Below, in pieces: positions 34,263 to 44,356 of a stretch of DNA of 64,000 bases. Under the pieces are notes generated by a model that saw only the letters and a program-made list of their open reading frames with translations, searched no databases and had not been told where the DNA came from. The translations under genes and the position numbers were made by a program. The DNA comes from Streptomyces akebiae. GTDB lineage: Bacteria; Actinomycetota; Actinomycetes; Streptomycetales; Streptomycetaceae. Positions within the stretch are counted from its first letter, which is position 1; each line of letters begins with the position of its first letter. The DNA lies in contig NZ_CP080647.1 in the NCBI RefSeq assembly GCF_019599145.1, positions 558,001-622,000 of the forward strand. The letters are read 5' to 3'.

Positions 34263-37010
34263 GTGGTTCTCAAGGGGCGGATCGGGGAACGTGAGCGGCT
34301 CGAACGACTGGTGGCGGAGGTGCGGCGGGGGCTGAGCGGGGTCGTGCTGTTGCGGGGCGACGCCGGGATCGGGAAGACGGTGCTCCTCGGTCACGCGGGC
34401 CGGGAGGCAGCCGATCTGCGGGTGTTACAGGTGGCGGGCGTGGAGTCCGAGGCGGGATTCCCGTTCGCCGCGTTGCAGCGGCTCCTCGTGCCGTTCCTGG
34501 ACGGACTGAAGGAGCCCGGTGGGCTGCCGGCGTCGCAGCACGAGGCGCTCAGGGTGGCGTGCGGGCTTGCCGACGGTCCGCCCGCCGATCGGTTCCTGGT
34601 GGGGCTCGCCACGCTGACGCTGCTCGCGGAGGCCGCGAAACAGCGGCCGGTGCTGGCGTGTGTGGACGACGCGCAGTGGCTCGACGAGGAGTCGCTGGGC
34701 GTCCTCGCCTTCGTGGGGCGGCGGGTGCACGCCGAGGGCGTGGGGCTGGTGTTCGCGGCCCGGACCGGGTTCGAGGCACCGGCGGGTCTGCCGGTCACCG
34801 AGGTGGGCGGCCTGGAGGAGCCGTTCGCCCTGGAGCTGCTGCGGGAGGTTGTCACCGGGCCGCTGGACGCCCGGGTGGGCGCGCGGATCGTGGCCGCGAC
34901 CGCCGGGAACCCGCTCGCGCTGGCCGACCTGGGGCAGGAGTTGACCGCCGACCAGCTCTCCGGCTCGTCGGCGCTGCCCGAACCGCTGCCCGTGGGGAGC
35001 CGGTTGGAGGCGCACTACCTGCGGCGGGTGCGCGAGCTGCCGGTGGCGGCGCAGACCTGGCTGCTGGTGGCCGCGACCGCGCCGGGCGGCGACCTCGGCT
35101 ATGTCACCGGTGCCGCGCGCCGGCTCGGGATCGGGCCGGAGGACTCGGGGCCGGCCGAGGCGGCGGGGCTGGTGGTGCTGCGCAGGGCCGCCGAGTTCCG
35201 GCATCCGCTGGTGCGGTCGGCGGTGTACGGCGGGGCCACCAGCGTGGAACGGGGACGGGCCCACCGGGCCCTGGCGGAGGTGACGGACCGGCCCGCCGAC
35301 TCCGACCGACGGGCCTGGCACCTGGCGGCGGCCGCCCTCGGGCCGGACGAGGAGGTGGCCGCCGAGGTGGAGCGCTCGGCCGACCGGGCGGGCGCGCGCG
35401 GCGGTCACGCGGCCCGCGCCACCTTCCTCGGCAGGGCCGCCGAGCTGACCCCGGGGGAAACCGCCCGGGCCGGCCGGCTGCTGGCCGCGGCGGAGGCCGC
35501 ACTGTCGGCGGGAGCACCGCTCCAGGCGGAGTCCCTGCTGGACGCGATCGACGTCGCTCTGCTCGGTGACGTCGGCCGGGGCCGGGCGCTGCTCGTGCGA
35601 GCCCAGGCGGTGACGTTCCTCGGCGACATGGGCGCGTTCGCGGCGGCGCCCGCGCTGTGTCTGCGGGCCGCGCGGGCCCTCGCCGACGGGGCTCCGGAGC
35701 TGGCCCGGGAGGCGCTGCTGCGGGCGGTCCAGGGCGCGATCACCGCCGAACACCTCGTCCGGGACACGACGTTCACCGACATCGCGGGGGCCGTGGACGA
35801 CCTGCTGCCGCGAACGGCGCCCGCGAACGGCGTCGACCTGGTGCTGCGCGCCTTCGCCGTCCTCGTCACCGACGGCTACGAGCGGGCCGTGCCGCACATG
35901 CGGAGGGCCCACGAGATGCTGCGGGACCCCCGGACCTCGGACCAGGACGTGCTCCGCGCGTATCTGCCCACCGTCACCCTGACGATGATGCTCTGGGACG
36001 AGGAGACCCAGCGCGCGGTCATGCGCCGGGCCGCCGACGTGGCCCGTGACACCGGCGCCCTGCTGGAGCTGGACACCGCCCTGTACTGCTCGGTGATGCA
36101 CGAGACCAACCTCGGCGAACTGGCCCTCGCGGACGACCTGCACGCCCAGGGCCTCCAGATCCGCGCGGCGATCGGCGCCACCGACGACATGTGGGCGCTC
36201 TACCGGCACCCCGAACTGGTCGCCTGGCACGCGGACACCGAGGAACCGGAAGCGGTGCTGCGCGGCTCCGAGGAGGCCGGGGCCTGGCTGGGCAACGGCG
36301 CGGTGGAGTCCATCGCCCGCATCGGCATGGCGGTCCTCGCCCTCGGCTCCGGCGACTACGCGCGGGCCCGCACGATCACCCGTGAGCTGGTCGGGCAGGA
36401 TCCGATCGCCTACCACTCCCGGATCCTCCCCCACCTGGTCGAGGCGGCCGTCCGCTGCGGCGACCGGGTCCTGGCCACGACGGCCCTGCGGACCCTGGAG
36501 TCCCGGGCGACGGCCACCGGCACCGCGTGGGCGCTCGGTCTGCTGGCACGCTGCCGGGCCCTGCTGGCGCCCGCGAGCGACGCCGATCCGCTGTACCGCG
36601 AGGCGATCTCGCTGCTCTCCGGCAGCGGCGCCCGTGCCGACCTCGCCGTCGCGCATCTCCTCTACGGCGAGTGGCTGCGCCGCCGCAAGCGCCGCAAGGC
36701 CGCCCGCGAGCAGCTGCGTACGGCGCTGACGATGTTCGACACCATGCGGGCCCGGGGTTACGCGACGCGCGCCGCACGGGAGTTGGCGGCGACCGGTGAG
36801 CATCCGCGGCGCGGTCCGGCGGGGGCGGACGGCGCGCTCACCCCGCAGGAGCTGACCATCGCCCGGCTCGCCAAGGCAGGCTCCACCAACGCCGAGATCG
36901 CCGCCCGGCTGTTCATCAGCGCCAGCACGGTCGACTACCACCTGAGGAAGATCTTCCGGAAGCTCGACGTCACCTCGCGGCGGCAGCTGGCACGGGTCCC
37001 GGAGCTCTGA
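34263..37010 (+). CDS. LAL-type LuxR family regulator, contains a TTA codon
   Basis: 915 residues from the GTG at 34263, with GAAGGG at 7 bp. Walker A is [14 protein letters not shown], Walker [14 protein letters not shown]. The middle is TPR-like. The C-terminal HTH is [25 protein letters not shown], then [21 protein letters not shown] codon at 34425-34427 (codon 55) suggests bldA-dependent translation, as in the other LAL regulator at 5.6 kb. The hydrolase genes downstream, starting 195 bp later, are possible targets (inference). Confidence 0.9.
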   Translation: MVLKGRIGERERLERLVAEVRRGLSGVVLLRGDAGIGKTVLLGHAGREAADLRVLQVAGVESEAGFPFAALQRLLVPFLDGLKEPGGLPASQHEALRVACGLADGPPADRFLVGLATLTLLAEAAKQRPVLACVDDAQWLDEESLGVLAFVGRRVHAEGVGLVFAARTGFEAPAGLPVTEVGGLEEPFALELLREVVTGPLDARVGARIVAATAGNPLALADLGQELTADQLSGSSALPEPLPVGSRLEAHYLRRVRELPVAAQTWLLVAATAPGGDLGYVTGAARRLGIGPEDSGPAEAAGLVVLRRAAEFRHPLVRSAVYGGATSVERGRAHRALAEVTDRPADSDRRAWHLAAAALGPDEEVAAEVERSADRAGARGGHAARATFLGRAAELTPGETARAGRLLAAAEAALSAGAPLQAESLLDAIDVALLGDVGRGRALLVRAQAVTFLGDMGAFAAAPALCLRAARALADGAPELAREALLRAVQGAITAEHLVRDTTFTDIAGAVDDLLPRTAPANGVDLVLRAFAVLVTDGYERAVPHMRRAHEMLRDPRTSDQDVLRAYLPTVTLTMMLWDEETQRAVMRRAADVARDTGALLELDTALYCSVMHETNLGELALADDLHAQGLQIRAAIGATDDMWALYRHPELVAWHADTEEPEAVLRGSEEAGAWLGNGAVESIARIGMAVLALGSGDYARARTITRELVGQDPIAYHSRILPHLVEAAVRCGDRVLATTALRTLESRATATGTAWALGLLARCRALLAPASDADPLYREAISLLSGSGARADLAVAHLLYGEWLRRRKRRKAAREQLRTALTMFDTMRARGYATRAARELAATGEHPRRGPAGADGALTPQELTIARLAKAGSTNAEIAARLFISASTVDYHLRKIFRKLDVTSRRQLARVPEL

Positions 37011-37205
37011 GGCGGGCGGCCGGCGGGGGCTCCTCGGCGCGGAGGGCAGCTGTGGCGGGGTGGAGGGCCTCGGCATACCGTCGGTCGCGGGCGGCGGACC
37101 GCGCGGCCCACCCGGTCACGACTACGCGTTCCACAGGATTCGGCGCCGCGCCGACCCGCCGGAGGATGCACGGGCCGGACACGCCCGCAGACGGGAGCAC
37201 CCCCC

Positions 37206-38030
37206 ATGCCGTACGTCACCGCAGCCGACGGGGCTCAGATCTTCTACAAGGACTGGGGGCAGGGCCGCCCGGTCGTGCTCAGCCACGGCTGGCCCCTGAA
37301 CTCCGACAGCTGGGAGGCTCAGCAGCTGTTCCTGGCCAGGCACGGTTACCGGGTCGTCGCGCACGACCGGCGCGGGCACGGCCGCTCCACCCAGACCTGG
37401 CACGGCAACGAGATGAACACCTACGCCGACGACCTCGCCACCCTGATCGACACCCTCGATCTGCGGGACGTCACGCTCGTCGGTTTCTCCACCGGCGGCG
37501 GCGAGGTGACCCGCTATGTGGGGCGGCACGGCACGGGACGGGTCGCGCAGCTGGTGCTGGTCTCCGCCGTGCCGCCGTTCATGCTCAGGACCGACGACAA
37601 TCCCGGTGGCGTACCCGTCGAGGTGTTCGACGCGATCCGCGCCGGGTCGCTCGCCGACCGGTCGCAGCTGTACCGGGACCTCGCCGACGGCCCGTTCTTC
37701 GGGAACAACCGGCCCGGGGCCCACGTGTCCCAGGGTGTGCGGGACGCCTTCTGGCTCCAGGGCATGCAGTCCGGACACCGGAACGCGTACGAATGCGTCG
37801 CGGCCTTCTCCGCCACCGACTTCCGCGCCGATCTCGACGCCGTCGACGTGCCCGCCCTCGTCGTCCACGGCGACGACGACCAGGTCGTGCCGTTCGAGGT
37901 CGGCGGCAGGGCCTCGGCGGCCCGGATCAAGAACGCGACGCTGAAGGTCTATCCCGGGGCCCCGCACGGCATCACGGACACGCACAAGGACCAACTCGGC
38001 GCGGACCTGCTGGAGTTCCTCAACTCCTGA
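37206..38030 (+). CDS. alpha/beta hydrolase, cofactor-free haloperoxidase/perhydrolase type
   Basis: 274 residues. The sequence follows the non-heme chloroperoxidase group: [35 protein letters not shown], nucleophile elbow GFSTGGGE with Ser95, acid in [13 protein letters not shown], base His in [12 protein letters not shown]. These enzymes act as esterases and perhydrolases that make peracids. The ATG follows GGGAGCACCCCCC. It begins a run of same-strand genes with the second hydrolase and the MBL protein. Confidence 0.9.
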   Translation: MPYVTAADGAQIFYKDWGQGRPVVLSHGWPLNSDSWEAQQLFLARHGYRVVAHDRRGHGRSTQTWHGNEMNTYADDLATLIDTLDLRDVTLVGFSTGGGEVTRYVGRHGTGRVAQLVLVSAVPPFMLRTDDNPGGVPVEVFDAIRAGSLADRSQLYRDLADGPFFGNNRPGAHVSQGVRDAFWLQGMQSGHRNAYECVAAFSATDFRADLDAVDVPALVVHGDDDQVVPFEVGGRASAARIKNATLKVYPGAPHGITDTHKDQLGADLLEFLNS

Positions 38031-38070
38031 GCGTCCTGTGCACCTCGCTGGAGTTCCTGGAAGGAGAACG

Positions 38071-38868
38071 ATGAGCAGTCCCGACACGATCGTCCTGATC
38101 CACGGCTTCTGGGTGACGCCCCGGAGCTGGGAGCACTGGATCGCCCACTACGAGAAGCGCGGTTACCGGGTCCTCGCCCCGGCCTACCCGGGCTTCGAGG
38201 TGGAGGTCGAGTCGCTGAACGCCGACACCTCTCCGATCGAGAAGGTGACGGTCCCCCAGATCGTCGACAGCCTGGTCGCCCTCGTCCAGGGTCTCGACAA
38301 ACCGCCGGTCCTCATCGGCCACTCCGCCGGCGGTGTCTTCGTCCAGCTGCTCCTCGACAGGGGCCTCGGCGCGGCGGGCGTGGCGATCAACTCGGCGCCC
38401 ACCGAGGGCGTCGCCGTGCTGCCGCTGACCCAGATCAAGTCGGCGTTCCCGGTGCTGAAGAACCCCGCCAACCGGCACCGCGCGGTCGGCCTCACCTTCG
38501 AGCAGTGGCACTACGCCTTCACCAACACCTTCCCCGAGGAGGAGTCGAGGGCACTGTACGAGCGGTACGCCGTCCCCGCGTCCGGCGCCATCTTCTGGGA
38601 CAGCGCCCTCGCCACCCTGCGGCCGGGCCACCAGAGCACCTATGTGGACTACCACAACGAGGACCGGCCACCGCTGCTGTTCGTCTCGGGCGAGAAGGAC
38701 CATCTGATGCCGCCCAAGGTGCAGCAGTCCAACGCCAAGCACTACAAGTCGCACACGGTCACCGAGGTCAAGGAGTACCCCGGGATGCCTCATCTGCTGC
38801 CCGCCGCGCCCGGGTGGGAGGCGGTCGCGGACGACGCCCTGGACTGGGCGGTCGCGCACGCGCGCTGA
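38071..38868 (+). CDS. alpha/beta hydrolase
   Basis: 265 residues from the ATG at 38071, with GGAAGGAG upstream. Opening IVLIHGFWVTPRSWEHW; nucleophile Ser85 in LIGHSAGGVF; acid in FVSGEKDHLMP; base His in YPGMPHLLP. Cytosolic. It follows the haloperoxidase-like gene by 40 bp, so the two are probably co-transcribed and may act on related esters. No closer substrate can be given. A strong hairpin follows its stop. Confidence 0.85.
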   Translation: MSSPDTIVLIHGFWVTPRSWEHWIAHYEKRGYRVLAPAYPGFEVEVESLNADTSPIEKVTVPQIVDSLVALVQGLDKPPVLIGHSAGGVFVQLLLDRGLGAAGVAINSAPTEGVAVLPLTQIKSAFPVLKNPANRHRAVGLTFEQWHYAFTNTFPEEESRALYERYAVPASGAIFWDSALATLRPGHQSTYVDYHNEDRPPLLFVSGEKDHLMPPKVQQSNAKHYKSHTVTEVKEYPGMPHLLPAAPGWEAVADDALDWAVAHAR

Positions 38869-38876
38869 ACTCCCGT

Positions 38877-38910
38877 GCCCGGGGCGGCCGTCGCCGCGGC
38901 CGCCCCGGGC
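38877..38910 (+). terminator. hairpin after the second hydrolase gene
   Basis: GCCCGGGGCGGCC and GGCCGCCCCGGGC form a perfect 13-bp stem with an 8-nt loop, followed by CTTTGT. It probably ends the hydrolase operon, though the MBL gene starts only 23 bp later and may be partly read through. Confidence 0.7.
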
Positions 38911-38933
38911 CTTTGTCCGGAAGGGATCCCCGT

Positions 38934-39725
38934 ATGACCGGCGTCCGCGTCACGCACATCGGCGGCCCGACCACCCTGATCGAGGTCGGTGGCCTGCGGC
39001 TGCTGACCGATCCGACCTTCGACCCGCCGGGCCGCCGCTACGCGTTCGGCTGGGGCACGTCGTCGCGCAAGACCGCGGGGCCCGCCCTGCCGGCCGCCGA
39101 ACTGCCGCCGGTGGACGCGGTGTTGTTGACCCACGACCACCACGGCGACAACCTCGACGACGCGGGCCGCGCCCTTCTGCCGGGCGTCGAGGTCGTGCTC
39201 ACCACTGTGTCCGGGGCGCGACGCCTCGGCGGCAACGCGCGGGGCCTGGCTCCCTGGGACACCTGCAAGCTGTCCTCCCCCGACGGCACGACCGTCGAGG
39301 TCACCGCCACCCCCGCCCGGCACGGCCCGCCGCTGTCCCGTCCGGTCGTCGGCGAGGTGACGGGCTTCGCCCTCGCCTGGCCCGGTCAGCGGCACGGGGC
39401 GCTGTGGATCTCCGGCGACTCGGTCCTCTTCGCGGGCGTACGGGAGGTGGGCCGGCGGCTGACCGTGGGCACCGCCCTGCTCCACCTCGGCGGCGTCGGC
39501 TTCCCGGTCACCGGCCCGCTCCGCTACACGATGACCGCCGCCGAGGCCGTGGACGTCTGCCGACTGCTGCGTCCCCGTACGGTCGTGCCGGTGCACTACG
39601 AGGGGTGGAGTCACTTCCGTGAAGCCCGCGCGGCGGCCGAGCGGACCTTGGCCGGGGCCCCCGCCGAGGTGAGGGACGTGTTCCGCTGGCTGCCGATGGG
39701 GACGGCGACGGAGCTCAGCGTGTGA
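38934..39725 (+). CDS. MBL-fold metallohydrolase (UlaG/N-acyl-type)
   Basis: 263 residues. The metal motif is LLTHDHHGDNLDD (H-x-H-x-D-N), with further ligands in ATPARHGPP, WISGDSVLF and VVPVHYEGW. The GTHIGG-like opening THIGGPTTLIEVGGLRLLTDP is typical of cytosolic lactonase/UlaG-like MBL proteins. The ATG at 38934 follows GGAAGGG. It ends 11 bp inside the convergent flavoprotein gene. Confidence 0.88.
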   Translation: MTGVRVTHIGGPTTLIEVGGLRLLTDPTFDPPGRRYAFGWGTSSRKTAGPALPAAELPPVDAVLLTHDHHGDNLDDAGRALLPGVEVVLTTVSGARRLGGNARGLAPWDTCKLSSPDGTTVEVTATPARHGPPLSRPVVGEVTGFALAWPGQRHGALWISGDSVLFAGVREVGRRLTVGTALLHLGGVGFPVTGPLRYTMTAAEAVDVCRLLRPRTVVPVHYEGWSHFREARAAAERTLAGAPAEVRDVFRWLPMGTATELSV

Positions 39726-40317
39726 GGGCCCCACCCTCGTCGGCCGCCTCCAGCAGGTCCAGCGCCCGCTCCCAGGGGAACTCCCCGCGCCCGCCGTCCT
39801 CCTCGGCCCCACCGGCGTACGGGTCGCCGAACCTGACGCCCATGCCGCGCAGCCGCTCCAGGCTCGCGCGGTACGCCGGGTGGGCGGCGAGGGCGTCGGC
39901 GACACAGGGCAGCACGGCGATCGGGACGCCCAGGCCGCACGCCTCGCACAGGGTGCCGACCGCGAGGGTGTCGGCCATTCCCGCGGCCCACTTGTTGACG
40001 GTGTTGAAGGTGGCCGGCGCGACCACCACGGCGTCCGGAGGCGGGAAGGGGCGGGCGTCGCCCGGTCGCCGCCAGGCCGAACGGATCGGGCGGCCGGTCT
40101 GCGCCTCGACCGCGGCCGCGTCGAAGAAACCGCCCATGGCGACGGGGGTCGCGATGACCCCGACCTCCCAGTCGCGTTCCTGGGCGGCGGTGATCAGCTT
40201 GCTGACCTCGGCGGCGATGCCCGCCGCGCAGACGACGACGTAGAGGAAGGGTCGCCCGCCCTGTCCGGGCCCGCCTCGTCCTGGCCGGCCTTCGGCCGTG
40301 TTCGCAGTCGCAGTCAC
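39715..40317 (-). CDS. flavoprotein of the PPC decarboxylase-like fold
   Basis: 200 residues. LYVVVCAAGIAAEVSKLITAAQERDWEVGVIATPVA is the FMN-binding opening of the flavoprotein family, and VVVAPATFNTVNKWAAGMADTLAVG is its substrate-clamp motif. This family includes 4'-phosphopantothenoylcysteine decarboxylase and lantibiotic decarboxylases such as EpiD, but the protein is a stand-alone version of unknown substrate. It lies 23 bp after the LuxR gene, same strand, so both may be one operon. Confidence 0.85.
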   Translation of the reverse strand: MTATANTAEGRPGRGGPGQGGRPFLYVVVCAAGIAAEVSKLITAAQERDWEVGVIATPVAMGGFFDAAAVEAQTGRPIRSAWRRPGDARPFPPPDAVVVAPATFNTVNKWAAGMADTLAVGTLCEACGLGVPIAVLPCVADALAAHPAYRASLERLRGMGVRFGDPYAGGAEEDGGRGEFPWERALDLLEAADEGGALTR

Positions 40318-40340
40318 CCTCCGACCCTACTGAACCGGGG

Positions 40341-41369
40341 TCACCCGCCGGGCGCTCTCTCGACGAAGCGTTCGACGTCCGCGGCGGTCGGTCGGAGCAG
40401 CCCGTCCCGTACGGCGAGGGCGGTGGCCTCGGCGCGGGAGGCGGCGCCGGTCTTGCGCAGCAGATGCTCGACATGGGTGTGCACCGTGCGCGGGGACAGG
40501 AACAGCGCCTCGGCGATGGCCTGGTTCGTCCGGCCGGTGGCCGCCCGGGTGAGCACCTCCAGTTCCCGCGGACTGAGCCCGTACGGCAGGGGGGCGGGCG
40601 TCTCGTGGACGAGGACCGCGCGGCGTACCACGGCCGTGCCGAGGGTGTGGCGGCGCAGGGTGACGCGGTACCAGTCGGGGCCCACGGGCCACAGCAGGCG
40701 CAACCGGGTGCCGTGCGAGTCGGCGAAGGCGCCGAGGAGACGACGGAATTCGGCGTCCCGGAGCACCACGGCGGGGTCCCGGCCCGGGAGTTCGAGGATG
40801 TCGTCGTCGACGACGAGGCAGGCCCCGCCGTCCGCCGGGAGATCGTGGAGGGCGCCCGCGTGCGCGGTGGGGTCGACGAGGACGCCCAGTGCGGGCAGCA
40901 GGGATGCCAGCAGATGGCGGGTCTCGGTGTCGTAGGCGTCGGGGGTGGCGGTGGAGAGGGTGACCAGACCGACGAGTCGACCGTGGTGGCGCAGGGCGCC
41001 GGTGACCGCGTCGCGGACGCCCGCCGGGCGCATCCGCTCGGCGTAGAACCAGCCGTCGCGGTAGCGCTCGCCCGGGTCCTCGACGTCCTCGCAGATGGAG
41101 GGCGGGATCTCGCTGCTCAGGACGTTGGCGTACCAGGGGGTCGAGACGAACTCGGCGGCCAGTGCCTCGGAGACGTCGGCGTCGTAGCCGACGCCCGCGA
41201 CCTGGACGTGGGCGCCGGTGATCGGATCGATCTCCAGGAGGGTGGCGGCGTCCAGGGGCAGGGCGCGGCCGAGTTCGCGCAGGGCCTCGGCGCAGGCGGC
41301 GGCGGTGTCGCGTTCGCGGGTCAGCATGCCGATGCGGGTGGCGGCCGCGAGCTGGTGGTGGGTGAGCAT
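40341..41369 (-). CDS. LuxR family regulator with GAF-like sensor region
   Basis: 342 residues from the ATG at 41369, with GGGAGG at 5 bp. The N-terminal 250 residues look like a GAF-type ligand domain (ALPLDAATLLEIDPITG, GLVTLSTATPDAYD). The C-terminus is a LuxR HTH: LSPRELEVLTRAATGRTNQAIAEAL, SPRTVHTHVEHLLRKTG. It is divergent from the ribose-type importer operon, with 248 bp between starts, and may regulate it. Its ribosome site is partly inside an 18-bp hairpin, which suggests control at translation. Confidence 0.88.
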   Translation of the reverse strand: MLTHHQLAAATRIGMLTRERDTAAACAEALRELGRALPLDAATLLEIDPITGAHVQVAGVGYDADVSEALAAEFVSTPWYANVLSSEIPPSICEDVEDPGERYRDGWFYAERMRPAGVRDAVTGALRHHGRLVGLVTLSTATPDAYDTETRHLLASLLPALGVLVDPTAHAGALHDLPADGGACLVVDDDILELPGRDPAVVLRDAEFRRLLGAFADSHGTRLRLLWPVGPDWYRVTLRRHTLGTAVVRRAVLVHETPAPLPYGLSPRELEVLTRAATGRTNQAIAEALFLSPRTVHTHVEHLLRKTGAASRAEATALAVRDGLLRPTAADVERFVERAPGG

Positions 41370-41376
41370 GCGAGCC

Positions 41377-41424
41377 TCCCGGGGCGGCCCCGAGACCTGC
41401 ACCGGCCTCGGGGCCGCCCCGGGA
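41377..41424 (-). promoter_or_regulatory. 18-bp hairpin covering the ribosome site of the LuxR gene
   Basis: Arms 41377-41394 and 41407-41424 pair perfectly with a 12-nt loop. On the transcript the downstream arm ends in GGGA, the first four bases of GGGAGG, the ribosome site 5 nt before the ATG. Folding would hide it. An alternative is a regulator operator. Confidence 0.7.
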
Positions 41425-41617
41425 CCGGCAGGTCTTTTGGACCCTAACGATATGCGGGCGGGGTGCGGTGGACAAGAAGGTGAGCGATCCGTGAAAGCCG
41501 GTGGCCCGCGGACTCGGTATTTGTACGGATGGTGGGGCGGGGCGCCGGGGTCTTTTCTGTTCGGCACAGCAGGACGCCCGCCGCTGACGGGCCCCGTCCC
41601 CCTTGGAGATCCCCGCC

Positions 41618-42655
41618 ATGACCAGACGCCACCCTTCCGTCACCCCGGCCTCGCGCAGGCAGTTCCTCACGTGGTCGGCCGGCGCGCTCACCGCGACCGG
41701 GCTGGCCACCACGGGCTGCAGCGCCCCGGAGAGCAGCTCCGGTGCGGCGAAGGCGGCGGACGCGTCCCCCTCCGCGAGGAAGCTCACCCAGATCGGCCTC
41801 GACTACCCCTTCACCCAGATCCCGCTCTACAGCACCCTGGTGAAGCTCTCGACGGCAGCCGCGAAGAAGCACGACGTCGAGCTGTTGACGACGAGCGACG
41901 CGAGCAACCCCGACACCCAGGCCAGCAACCTCAACACCTGGGTCACGCGGAAGATGCAGGCGATCGTGTCGTTCCCGATGGTCTTCGAAGCCACCGAGTC
42001 GATCGCCGAGGCCGCGCTCGACGCGGGCCTGATCTGGGTGACGTACGGCGGGACGCTGGAGAGCCAGAGCGCCGACATCCAGTTCAGCTTCCGCGAGAGC
42101 GGCACGCTGCTCGGCGAGTCGGCCGCCAAATGGGCCAACGAGGAGCTGAACGGCAAGGGGAAGATCGCGTTCCTGGTCGACAACACGATCGAGCTCGGCC
42201 GGGAGCGCACGAAGGGCATGATCGACGCCTTCACCGAGCTCGCGCCCGGTGTCGACGTGGTGGCGCAGGAGCAGGCCATCGACCCCGACACGGGGCTGTC
42301 GAAGTCCAGCGCGCTCCTCGCCAAGCACCCCGACCTGAACATCATCCTCGGCATCACGGACGCGGCGGCGTACGGCGGGTTCAAGGCCTTGCAGCAGGCC
42401 GGGCGGAAGAAGGACGACAGGAAGACGTTCGTCGGCGGCCAGGACGGCTCGGCCCCCTCGCTCCTCGCCATCAAGCAGGGCACGTTCTACCGGGCCTCGT
42501 CCGCCCTGGCCCCGCTGGACATCGCCAACGCGATCGTCGACGTGCCGCTCGCGGTCGCCGCCGGGAAGGCGGACCCGAGCGTCCAGGTGCCGGTCAAGCT
42601 GGTCCAGGGCGGGGACACGGCTGAGATCGACGCGCTGCTCGCCCAGAACGGGTAG
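41618..42655 (+). CDS. ribose-type ABC importer substrate-binding lipoprotein (Tat signal)
   Basis: 345 residues from the ATG at 41618. The signal combines a twin-arginine motif (SRRQFLTWSAG) with a lipobox (LATTGC), so it is exported folded and lipid-anchored. The mature part is a periplasmic-binding type I fold: IGLDYPFTQIPLYSTL, SFPMVFEATESIAEAALDAG, KGKIAFLVDNTIELGRERTKG, NIILGITDAAAYGG. This fold binds monosaccharides, nucleosides or autoinducer-2. First gene of a four-gene operon with ATPase, permease and amidohydrolase. Confidence 0.88.
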   Translation: MTRRHPSVTPASRRQFLTWSAGALTATGLATTGCSAPESSSGAAKAADASPSARKLTQIGLDYPFTQIPLYSTLVKLSTAAAKKHDVELLTTSDASNPDTQASNLNTWVTRKMQAIVSFPMVFEATESIAEAALDAGLIWVTYGGTLESQSADIQFSFRESGTLLGESAAKWANEELNGKGKIAFLVDNTIELGRERTKGMIDAFTELAPGVDVVAQEQAIDPDTGLSKSSALLAKHPDLNIILGITDAAAYGGFKALQQAGRKKDDRKTFVGGQDGSAPSLLAIKQGTFYRASSALAPLDIANAIVDVPLAVAAGKADPSVQVPVKLVQGGDTAEIDALLAQNG

Positions 42656-42664
42656 GGCCGCGCG

Positions 42665-44356
42665 ATGGCCGACATGAGCGACGCGCGAGGGGCGACCGCG
42701 GCAGCCGGCAGCCCCAGGGATCCCGGGGCGGCGAACCCGCCGAACCTGCGGATCTCCTCCCTCGGCAAGTCCTTCGGCGGGGTGCGGGCGCTGGACGGCG
42801 TGGACCTCACCGTGCCCGCCGGCCAGGTGCACGCCCTGCTCGGGCACAACGGCGCCGGCAAGTCCACGCTGATCAAGTGCCTGGGCGGGGCGTTCCCGCC
42901 GGACGCCGGGACGATCGAGGTGGGCGGGGTCCCGTACGCCCGGCTCAGTCCGCGCGAGTCGATCGCGGCGGGGGTGGCGATCATCTTCCAGACGCTCAGC
43001 GTCGTGGACTCCCTGACCGTGGCCGAGAACATCTTCCTCGGCCAGGAGTGGACCCGGTACGGGCGGGTCGACCGCCGGGCCCAGGAGAAGGTGGCCGCCG
43101 AACTCCTCGACCGCGTCGCCGCGAGCTGCTCGCCGCGCGACCGGGTGGGTGAACTGCCCATGGGCCAGAAACAGTTGGTCGAGATCGCCAAGGCCCTCAG
43201 CCGCAGCGCCTCGGTTCTGGTCCTCGACGAGCCCACGGCCGCCCTCTCCGGCGCCGAGAGCGACGCCCTCGCCACCCGGGTGGAGGACCTGCGCGCCCAG
43301 GGCCTCGCCATCGTCTACGTGACGCACCTCCTGGCCGAGGTCGAACGCCTCGCGGACGCGGTGACCGTCCTCCGCGACGGCCGCGTCGCTCATACGGCGA
43401 CCGGCGTCCACGGCCGCCACGACCTGGTGCGGGCCATCACGGGAGTCGGCGCACCGGGGCCGTCGACACCCACCGGGACGGGGCCACGCGGAACCTCCGC
43501 ACCCGGTACCGGTTCGGCCCCCTCCGCCCGCCGCTCCCCCGTGCCCGCCCGTCTCACCCTGCGCGGCCTGCGCGGCCCCGGTTTCGGGCCCGTCGACCTC
43601 GTCGTCGGTGAGGGCGAGGTCGTAGGCCTGTACGGGCTGATCGGGTCCGGGCGTACGCGGGTGCTGGAGACGTTGTTCGGCAGGCGGCCGGCCGAGGGCG
43701 GCAGTGTCCACGTCGGTGAGCGTGCCGTCTCCCCCGCCCGCCCCGCCGACGCCCTCGCCGCCGGGATCGCGCTGGTGCCTGCGGACCGGCGGACGCAGGG
43801 CCTGTTCGCGGGGCTGAGCGCGCAGGACAACGTCCTGTTGCCGAGCGTGCGCACGCTCAGCCGGCGCGGGGTACGGGCCCTCCGCGCGGAGCGGCGGGTG
43901 TTCGATTCGCTCGCCGAGGCGGTGGGGCTGCGGCCCGCGCGGCCGGGGCCACCGGCCTCCTCGTTCTCCGGCGGCAACCAGCAGAAGCTGCTGCTGGGCC
44001 GCTGGATCAACGAGGCCAGGACCGTCGACGTCCTGCTGCTCGACGAGCCGACCCAGGGCGTCGACGTCGGCGCCCGTCAGGAGATCTACGACGTCGTGTC
44101 CGCACTCGCCGAACAGCACGGCACGGCCGTGCTGTTCGCCTCCAGCGACCCGGAGGAGGCGGCCGGCCTCGCCCACCGCTGTCTGGTGGTCGACCGGGGC
44201 CGGATCGTCGCCGAACTCTCCGGCCCGGATCTCACCGAGGCGTCCCTGCTCGCGGCCGTCCACGACGCGGGGCCCCCGCCTCGACAGCCGCACCACCCGG
44301 ACGGCGCCGCCACCGAGCCGCCCACGTCCACCCCCTCCCACGAAGGAGCAGCATGA
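42665..44356 (+). CDS. ribose-type ABC importer ATP-binding protein (two ATPase domains)
   Basis: 563 residues, RbsA-like. The first domain has Walker A LLGHNGAGKST, signature-region LPMGQKQLVEIAKAL and Walker B VLVLDEPTAAL. The second has the degenerate Walker A GLIGSGRTR typical of RbsA family, signature FSGGNQQKLLLGRW and Walker B LLLDEPTQGVD. A 40-residue Pro/Gly/Thr linker separates them. It begins 9 bp after the binding-protein stop and overlaps the permease by ATGA. Confidence 0.93.
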   Translation: MADMSDARGATAAAGSPRDPGAANPPNLRISSLGKSFGGVRALDGVDLTVPAGQVHALLGHNGAGKSTLIKCLGGAFPPDAGTIEVGGVPYARLSPRESIAAGVAIIFQTLSVVDSLTVAENIFLGQEWTRYGRVDRRAQEKVAAELLDRVAASCSPRDRVGELPMGQKQLVEIAKALSRSASVLVLDEPTAALSGAESDALATRVEDLRAQGLAIVYVTHLLAEVERLADAVTVLRDGRVAHTATGVHGRHDLVRAITGVGAPGPSTPTGTGPRGTSAPGTGSAPSARRSPVPARLTLRGLRGPGFGPVDLVVGEGEVVGLYGLIGSGRTRVLETLFGRRPAEGGSVHVGERAVSPARPADALAAGIALVPADRRTQGLFAGLSAQDNVLLPSVRTLSRRGVRALRAERRVFDSLAEAVGLRPARPGPPASSFSGGNQQKLLLGRWINEARTVDVLLLDEPTQGVDVGARQEIYDVVSALAEQHGTAVLFASSDPEEAAGLAHRCLVVDRGRIVAELSGPDLTEASLLAAVHDAGPPPRQPHHPDGAATEPPTSTPSHEGAA

